Translations under genes and position numbers: made by a program
Source: Russula earlei
Lineage: Eukaryota > Basidiomycota > Agaricomycetes > Russulales > Russulaceae
DNA: 49,715 nt
Assembly (NCBI GenBank): GCA_025769875.1
Contig: JAGFNK010000395.1
Coordinates: 1-49,715 of the forward strand
Direction of reading: 5' to 3'
Shown here: piece by piece, positions 43,747 through 49,715 of the stretch
Position numbering within the stretch: the stretch's first letter is position 1
Layout of the letters: each line of letters opens with the position of its first letter
The notes under the pieces: model-generated
Told to the model about the DNA's origin: nothing
The model's input: the letters and a program-made list of their open reading frames with translations, nothing else
The model's database searches: none

Positions 43747-45432
43747 CTAATATGATCTCAGATTTTTTCCGTATCTAAAAGGAATGGAGAGCATTTCCTT
43801 GTCAATTTTGGAAAGGACGAAGTGTCGGCCATCTAAAAAAGGCCATTTTGCAAAAAGAAACCTAATGACCTCAAACACCTTGACGCCGACCGACTCGTCC
43901 TCTATCATGTCGATCTTCCTGATGACAAGAACATTGGACAAGCTGCTCAACAAGCCACGGAGGATGGACAGCCGCTGAAAGTGACTCTCCCACTCTCCGA
44001 CGTATTCAAGGAGCCGGTTCCTTCAAAGAGAGCTTCCGAAGCGTGAGTCCACGTGAGCGTTGCTGATGACATTATGTTCAATCCTCGCTCCAAGAAGCTC
44101 AAGATCATCTTCATCCTGACGAAGATGATCTTGAGCTTCTTCAGAATCACCCACTTTATTCCAGAGCCGCATCTCAGATCAGCAAGCAGGCCGACTACAA
44201 ATTAATGCAAGGAGACCCAAAGAAAAAGATTCTGGGCGACCGTCCCGAGTCTGATGTGGTTCCTCCTCTTCCCTTCCTATTCAAAGGCTTCGGTCTCTTT
44301 CACGACATCTTCAAAGGTCGCCATTATACACGTGCCTTGAATAAGATGAGTGGTCGTCTGCAAGCGGCCGTTGGATCTTTCTCTGAAGCAATGACCCGGT
44401 TCTACGAGAATGATGCCAGCCGGAGGGACCAGGGCCTAGCGACTTTCAACGATATTTTTGTCCTTTGTGACCGTGGTTGTCCACCACCCCTTATGCCGGC
44501 CGCTATCCTCAATTGCCAAACGGATGGTCGCTTTAATGGGCCACACGGCATAGTATCGTGCGTGGTAGAGTTTAGAAACGAGCTCGTTGACTCGAGATCG
44601 ATATCTACTGTCGAGCTCCTCAGCTACGTCGTCAAATCGCACACTGATGCAATGGTGAAACGAGGGGAGGCATATCGGTGGAGGGTGCCGTGTCTCGGCC
44701 TGAGATTGTTGGTAAGCCGAACGTCTCTTGGTCTCCTATTGGTACAAGCCTGACTTTTGCGTACGAGGCCCATATGTCATGCTTTTCGGAGTCATGCTGC
44801 CTTTTATGCGAGGCAGAGCTCTTCATCAACGCAGATACCGCGATCTCACTTGACCCTGGCCCTGACCCCAAACTTCCATACATCTCGACGTTGACGAAGT
44901 GCGGCGATAGCGGCAAGATCCAATCTCGAATTGTTGAACTCTATCCTAAAAGGCAGGACTACCGCCGCCTGTACATTGCCAAAAGGCTGGACGATGACAA
45001 AGAAATCGTTGTGAAGTTTTCGCAACGGTACTCGATCGAACTGCACGAGTTTTGTGTTGAACGAGGACGTGCCCCGAAGATTCTCGGTTTTGTGCGACTC
45101 CCAGGAGGTTGTTTCGCCATTGCCATGGAATACATTTTTCCATCTAAATATCTCTATACGTCACCAAATCGAGCGCGTTTCTGTGACAAGTGGATCCAAG
45201 ACCTATGGAATCTCATGGAATCCTTCCACAATCACGGGTTCGTCCACGGGGACCTACGCGGGCCCAACATGGTTTGTGATGTGATGCTATCAGATTTTGA
45301 CTTGGGGGCAAAGTTGAAGACGCACAATATCCAACCGGACGGCTCAGCACGGCGGTGACGGTTGGGCGACCGGAGGACGCGATAGACGATGATAGGCGGG
45401 TATCGAGGAATACACTCGATATGTTAAAATAG
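43747..45432 (+). pseudogene. Crinkler-like N-terminus fused to fungal protein kinase, broken
   Basis: The N-terminal part (about 43780-44060) reads as a Crinkler-type header: LVNFGKDEV, DADRLVLYHVDLPDDKNIG, LKVTLPLSDVFKE, VHVSV. It has two in-frame stops (near 43834 and 44044). From 44205 an open frame runs to a plausible 56-nt intron (44712-44767) and on to a kinase-like domain: YIAKRLDDDKEIVVKFSQRY with the ATP-site Lys, MEYIF as hinge, HGDLRGPNMV as catalytic loop, and LSDFDLGA replacing DFG. The last 30 codons (EDAIDDDRRVSRNTLDMLK, ending at 45432) are one base out of frame. This is the header-kinase layout of basidiomycete Crinkler-like proteins. Multiple breaks make it a pseudogene. 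Confidence 0.75.
44092..44141. repeat. Perfect 21-bp inverted repeat (hairpin)
   Basis: Arms at 44092-44112 and 44121-44141 are exact reverse complements around an 8-base loop (ATCCTGAC). It lies between the header and kinase parts of the Crinkler-like pseudogene. Confidence 0.95.
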
Positions 45433-45670
45433 CCAAGGACGGGCGAGGTATTGTGTTGGTACGATGTATGATTTAAATGCATAGCGAGCAGTCATTGGCT
45501 ATCGTTGTGGTCGTTGTCGGACAGCGACGAGTGATGTACTCCAGTATCAGTCAGCTCTGTCAACAGGACAGCCACGCTACGTGAACCTCAGAGTCCGAAC
45601 CCGGCAAGGCTTCGTGGTAGTAGCGTGGGGTTGATGTAGAACGTCACCAGATCTTGCCCTACCCCTACTG

Positions 45671-46477
45671 ATGCACCACTCAGTCAACGCTCACGTGACC
45701 GTGTTGTCCCGTCCTTCCATGGCCCCGTCCATAACGATCACGAATGGCCATACCAATGTCCCTGTCCGTGTCCCCCATTTAATGCCCTTCCATATACAAC
45801 ACACAGGGCCTGCGCCCGTCTCTACATACTTCCGCATCAGACCTCAGATGGGGCCCGAGCCCCCGTCCTCCACGCTCGAAACATGCCCCGCCTCTGGGAA
45901 TAGCCAAACGGAGCCCCCCACAGCCGCCGCTGACACCGACGTTGCTTTAAAAGAAATGGAGAATACTCCGGTAGCCTCTCGCGTGAACGTCCCCAATAAC
46001 ATGACGTCCGAAGGAGCGCATGCGGACGCGAAAACGCCCGCCCCGCTATGCGCGCCGCGGACCGGTCCCATCAGATGTCTCTCGCGGTCCGCAAAACGAT
46101 TCGTCTCCTCTTTTCGCGGCAGGACCGTGCACGGCGTGGAAGTACCGCTGCCGACAGGTTACGCCGGCATCGTCCTGCGCGGCGACGCCAACGGCAAGGC
46201 ACTGGCAGATACAAGTAAAGCTCGCCGTCGTCGGATCGCCCGCCAGCGCCGCAGGAACCCGACGGAAGCCGAAGATGACGCGGACGGCGAGATGCCCATG
46301 TTCGCCGAGGACGGGGCTTCTGTCAGGGAGCTGAAACCGTCGGCCAGATTTGACTCGTTCGTCCTATGGCATCCGGACATCCCCGTCAACGAAGGAGAGG
46401 ACGAGTATCTCCGTTCGCTCTCCGAATGGTTGGACATCGCGGCAGAGGTGCGTCGCGGACGTGTTGGCCATTCGTAG
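45671..46477 (+). CDS. RNH203: Ribonuclease H2 subunit C (Rnh203-like)
   Basis: A single-exon ORF of 268 aa; a second ATG at 45719 (MAPSITITNG) in a better context may be the real start (252 aa). Signature blocks of the RNase H2 C subunit are HTGPAPVSTYFRI near residue 45, FRGRTVHGVEVPLPTGYAG near 150, and FVLWHPDIPVNEGEDEYLRS near the end. The region between is longer and more charged than in yeast. The subunit is a non-catalytic scaffold of the trimer that removes ribonucleotides from DNA and RNA-DNA hybrids. The frame is intact and GC-rich like the gene island, unlike the transposon block on its left. Confidence 0.88.
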   Translation: MHHSVNAHVTVLSRPSMAPSITITNGHTNVPVRVPHLMPFHIQHTGPAPVSTYFRIRPQMGPEPPSSTLETCPASGNSQTEPPTAAADTDVALKEMENTPVASRVNVPNNMTSEGAHADAKTPAPLCAPRTGPIRCLSRSAKRFVSSFRGRTVHGVEVPLPTGYAGIVLRGDANGKALADTSKARRRRIARQRRRNPTEAEDDADGEMPMFAEDGASVRELKPSARFDSFVLWHPDIPVNEGEDEYLRSLSEWLDIAAEVRRGRVGHS

Positions 46478-47509
46478 CTCTGATAACGGCTATAACCGTA
46501 TATACCAGATCCATCAAAGCGAGACCCTTCCGAGCTAGTACGAGTACAGTGGCCAGCGTTGTACAATATCACAGCATCAGATCCACCCTTTGTTTGTTCC
46601 ATACCGTCTCATGTCATGCGCACAACGTGAGGCGGTTCGCGTGACGTTAGGTGTCTCACAAGCATTTTGAAGCTGCTCGTTCGATTCTCGCGCACCTCGG
46701 GACCCATTCGTCGTTCCGGCTCGCTTGTTGAACGGACATTACACCCCTTATTTTGCATCTCACAGATCCGTACTGCAATGGGCGCGGGAGCTTTTCCATC
46801 ACACCGCATCAGAGCCGAATTTTTTCGCGAAGGGGAGTACATCCAGGATTGCAGGACTCTGATTTATTTTATTTCATTACCATGATCAACCTGAGGCAAT
46901 CTGCTTCCATGTATAGCAGGGGTCATGACGGTGTAACAAGCTGCACCCTTCCGCGGGTATATTTCGTCCTTTTTCTCAGAAAGAGCAGATCGCGGAGTCA
47001 GAGTGGTACTTGGAATCGCTAAATCAGCACCTTTCATATCCCACATGTCATTCAGTGTAAGTTTATCACGAGTTTCAAATCGCTCCGTCGTCCCGTTTGC
47101 CATTTACGAACGAACTCATACATCACCTTCGTGCGTGTCTGGACGAAACTTGTTCAAAAGGTCCTAGTACCACTCACATACAAAACGAGTAGTCAGAATT
47201 CGTGACTACTCATTATCGGGGATCGTCTTGTAATTCTGCTGTTTCTGAAGTCTTACAAGCCAGAGAACGCGGGGATCCTGTTCCTTGTTCTCATGTTGGC
47301 ATTTGAGATGGCCGTATCCGAACCATCCCTCTATCTCGGCGAGAATATTGTAGGTGAATACACTGAACTTTCGAGTAACAACCACCGCCGAAAATGAGCC
47401 CTTTGACCAGCAACTGATCGTTCACGATCAGTCAACGTCAGGTTCCCGCAGGCGATTCGTGATCCTCACGGACCTGGGGACCGAGGCAATCTACATCAAC
47501 CCCACGCTC
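46478..47509. other. Intergenic, nothing recognised
   Basis: About 1 kb between RNH203 and the uS14m gene. Small ORFs only, none with coding character. AT-richer than the genes but without repeats I could match in the window. Confidence 0.5.
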
Positions 47510-47876
47510 CTACCACGAAGCCTTGCGGACCCCTGGCAGCTCACCCGCGAGGGCTTTCAGTCGAAACTGGTACTATTGGTCCGCGGTCATCAGTGCGTCT
47601 CTGAAAAAACAAAAAAGGAAAACGCACCCGACAGAGTCCAAACTCGCCGATGATACCGCGCCCACGGCCGGTGGCGGTGCAGCGGTTTTTGACCGTCGTC
47701 GGACGCGTGTAGCGACCGAAGGAGTTGAGCTGGAGCTGCGCCTGGTAGCGCACCTGTGCGGGGAGGGACTGGTTGCGCGCGACGTAGAGGTACGCGCGTC
47801 GCGAGATTTCGTTATCGGCGACGCCTTTCCGGGCTTTGATGTCGCGCAGGACGCGTATGTTCGGTCGGGGTGGCAT
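47510..47876 (-). CDS. MRP2: Mitochondrial ribosomal protein uS14m
   Basis: Two exons, 47628-47876 and 47510-47572, with a 55-nt intron (GTGCGT...AATAG); 103 aa, the normal length for fungal uS14m. It begins MPPRPNIRVLRDIKARKGVAD, with NSFGRYTRPTTVKNRC in the middle and GRGRGIIGEFGLCRYQFRLK across the junction, ending GELPGVRKASW, the classic end of S14. The single Cys instead of a CxxC pair fits the zinc-free mitochondrial form. It sits in the small mitoribosomal subunit head, encoded in the nucleus and imported. Divergent from the small gene to its right. Confidence 0.93.
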
Positions 47877-48255
47877 ATGTTGGCTGCCTATTGTATTGTT
47901 CGTTGTTCGTTGCGAGCCAGCGGTTTGCCGCACGAGTCAGCCAAACAAGTTATAATAGCGGGTTCCACGGGCCGGTGAGTCTGGCGTCGCTTCGTCACAC
48001 GTCACCCAACAAATCTCCGAGGCCAACTCACTCACCCTCACCGCCCCTAACCCTTCATTGCATATCACTAACCATTACCTACTACGCCCTCCAGGCGGCG
48101 GCCAAAAACGACCGTTAAGAAAGGGGTGAATACGAGCTTGTAGTACGTACGAGACGTACTTGACCACATACAAATCTCACTCGATCGGTTTCGTGCGCGC
48201 CCTCATCCCCCCCAAAACTGGGGTTTTTTTTCTTTTGTTTCCAGGCTTCTGGAAC

Positions 48256-48537
48256 ATGGACGATAGAATGCTCTCGCCGCGCAAGTACATGTTCCGCCTC
48301 ACCACTCGCCGCGCGCGCTCGCTTTCCTCCTCGCTCTTCGGTCTGACATTCCTAGCCTGTGTCTTGACCGTGTCAGCCTCCGACATGCTCCCGTGTCCCG
48401 CACACTCCAAACGCGGCCGTTTTGCCGACGAGAACAACGACGTCGGAAATGTCCCTGCAAGCAGGCGTCCCGTCGTAGTGCAAAAGCGACCCAAGAGATG
48501 GATAGAGGAGCATCATCCGACGCGAGAGGCGATGTGA
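48256..48537 (+). CDS. Small protein with a hydrophobic N-terminal segment
   Basis: 93 aa from the ATG at 48256, which follows a strong 3' splice site (T-rich tract ending TTTCCAG at 48243). An upstream exon or spliced 5' UTR is likely; GTACGT near 48146 is a possible donor. The protein has a basic start (SPRKYMFRLTTRRARS), one hydrophobic helix (SLFGLTFLACVLTVSAS), then a basic tail with KRPKRWIEEHHP. It could be a signal anchor or a mitochondrial inner-membrane protein. I do not recognise the family. The C-terminal codons are duplicated, broken, at 20474-20559. Confidence 0.6.
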   Translation: MDDRMLSPRKYMFRLTTRRARSLSSSLFGLTFLACVLTVSASDMLPCPAHSKRGRFADENNDVGNVPASRRPVVVQKRPKRWIEEHHPTREAM

Positions 48538-49592
48538 TCCCAGCCCTAAAATCAAATCGAATTTGGAATCGCAGCAAGATGCTCTGCTCTCCTCATGTCT
48601 ATAGAAGAGTCCTTTCGATGTTGAGCGAGGGATGATATCACGCGAGGGGGGCGGATACATATTCCGAAGTGTTCCGTATAACATAACATCATAAGTTACA
48701 GTTGGGGATGGCGGTCTCCCTTTCACTTTCCCGTAAGATGGATCTCGCCCTGCCACCGGATGATGTTTCTGCTCTCCCCCGTACGGTGGTGCTTTCGGAC
48801 AATGCCCGGATTTGAATTCTCCTTCCGCGGGCGCGGGCACAATAGATTTCTTGTGCCTCCTTCTGCCAGGCAGTGCTGCCTTTGCGATTGCGGCTCCTTT
48901 TGCGGCGGCCGCATCAGCAACGCGGCCCTGGCCTCGTTCTTGACCCGAATGCGCTCTTCCTCAGCTGTGCACCACATCATAAACTCAGCCTCGGCCTGCA
49001 GCTTGGCTTCCTCAGTCTGTATGTCCCGCACCGGGCGGCGCTCCTTCATCCCTGTGTTTGGCAACTGGCTGCTGCCTTGCAGTTGCTGTATCATGGCAAA
49101 AGAGATCGGCGCAGTGGTGGCCGGTCGCGAAACAGGTTCGGCCGGCGGTAAACCCATGGGTTCACGCTGGTGTTCGTGCACAAGCGATTACACATTTCAA
49201 CCGCCTTCATGTAGCGACAGCAAACAAGAGATCGCTCTCACGATGTATGACGGGTCGCCATCAGACCTGCCTCGGCCTTCGGTGGGCTGATGACGGGTCC
49301 TACACCGGGCCGACCTGGGTGAGTCGATGAACCAGGAGAGCTCTGGCTACTCCAAGAGACTTTTGCATCGTGGAGCAGAAAGAGTTTAAGTTGACGCAGG
49401 TGATGCTGACACTTGCGCATTCCCCGGTGAAGTTCGCGCTTGTACGTGGCCAGCCACCGTGCGATCGGGAGAAGAGCTCAAACTCAAACCATTTTACCAT
49501 TTGCAAGGACGCTCTCCAACCAGAGGTGGACGCCACATGCAAGGAGATATGAATACGGCACAATGTGACTTTGGAAGCGAGAATGAAACATG
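48462..49592 (-). repeat. Right arm of inverted segmental duplication
   Basis: Matches 19422-20559 in reverse orientation throughout, with substitutions and indels. Its outer edge joins AKR sequence at 49592-49598. Confidence 0.88.
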
Positions 49593-49598
49593 CATGCC
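48700..49598 (-). pseudogene. 3' fragment of IBtk-like gene (duplicate)
   Basis: On the minus strand it keeps exon 10 (ASTSGWRAS; HPGRPGVGPVISPPKAEAG) and exon 11 (LPPAEPVSRP; SFAMIQQLQ; EAKLQAEAEFMMWCTAEEE). A frame break in the Gln-rich tail (near 48840) and loss of the original stop are seen. Everything upstream of exon 10 is missing. In exon 10 this copy keeps the ancestral frame where the full gene at 15550-20312 has an extra C. Confidence 0.88.
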
Positions 49599-49715
49599 TA
49601 TTGTTCTATTTGCCGCCTCTCTGACCCCTCTCTGACCCTCTTCAGTATAAACCTGGCTTCAAGACCAAATCTTTCACAAGATTAACTATGCCGGGAACAA
49701 CTCCAAATCTCTTCG
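49598..49715 (+). pseudogene. AKR gene fragment (duplicate), runs off the window
   Basis: Reverse-complement match to about 14836-14960: the end of AKR intron 3, its acceptor (TCTTCAG), and the start of exon 4 (coding for INYAGNNSKSL in the intact gene). A deletion of about 8 bases breaks the frame. The copy continues past the window end. Confidence 0.85.

Noticed and set aside
47354..47653. Plus-strand 99-codon ORF
   Set aside because: Antisense to uS14m exon 2, intron and exon 1; the minus-strand gene explains the region fully.

Overview
This window looks like a chromosomal segment of a filamentous basidiomycete, most likely an Agaricomycete. The genes are dense and GC-rich, with 48-98 nt GT-AG introns. 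The protein families (HUA1-like, coronin, IBtk/Btb3-type ankyrin-RCC1-BTB, Crinkler-type kinase, Agaricomycete chromoviruses) fit a mushroom or wood-decay fungus. No rRNA, tRNA or CRISPR array was seen. All calls come from reading the sequence; no database was searched.

Layout. 1-6434 is a decayed minus-strand Ty3/gypsy element (A) whose 3' part is deleted, so its integrase zinc-binding region abuts the 3' LTR; an 829-bp solo LTR sits inside its pol. 6435-7700 is AT-rich with one degenerate solo LTR. 7711-20312 is a gene island: NOL8-like RNA-binding protein (-), HUA1-like protein (+), a small conserved-looking protein (-), coronin (+), an aryl-alcohol-dehydrogenase-type aldo/keto reductase (-) and an IBtk-like Cul3-adaptor candidate (+). 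20699-43633 is a transposon nest at least four insertions deep. A roughly 500-bp terminal-inverted-repeat element (O) holds a 4.75-kb pogo-like element, which itself contains an inverted 554-bp miniature copy of itself. O also holds a 17.7-kb gypsy element (B), which contains a second 829-bp solo LTR, a 1.6-kb Tc1 element and a complete 7.4-kb chromovirus (C). Most joins are dated by exact target-site duplications. 43740-48537 carries a Crinkler-like kinase pseudogene, RNase H2 subunit C, mitochondrial ribosomal protein uS14m and a small membrane/signal-peptide protein. 48462-49715 is an inverted, deleted copy of the AKR-IBtk-small-gene region.

Main observations. (1) Elements B and C each carry a third ORF downstream of pol. 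The two proteins differ widely but end in the same extended Cys/His module (C-x2-C-x4-H-x4-C-x6-C-x5-C-x12/13-C), suggesting a conserved accessory nucleic-acid-binding protein. (2) The transposon nest and three genes are bracketed by an inverted duplication that splits a convergent gene pair reciprocally: the left arm keeps the full IBtk gene and a stump of the small gene, the right arm the reverse. (3) The LTR pairs of B and C differ mainly at former CpG sites, as expected from cytosine methylation. (4) Several otherwise complete ORFs are broken by single extra bases in short C runs, which may be assembly errors.
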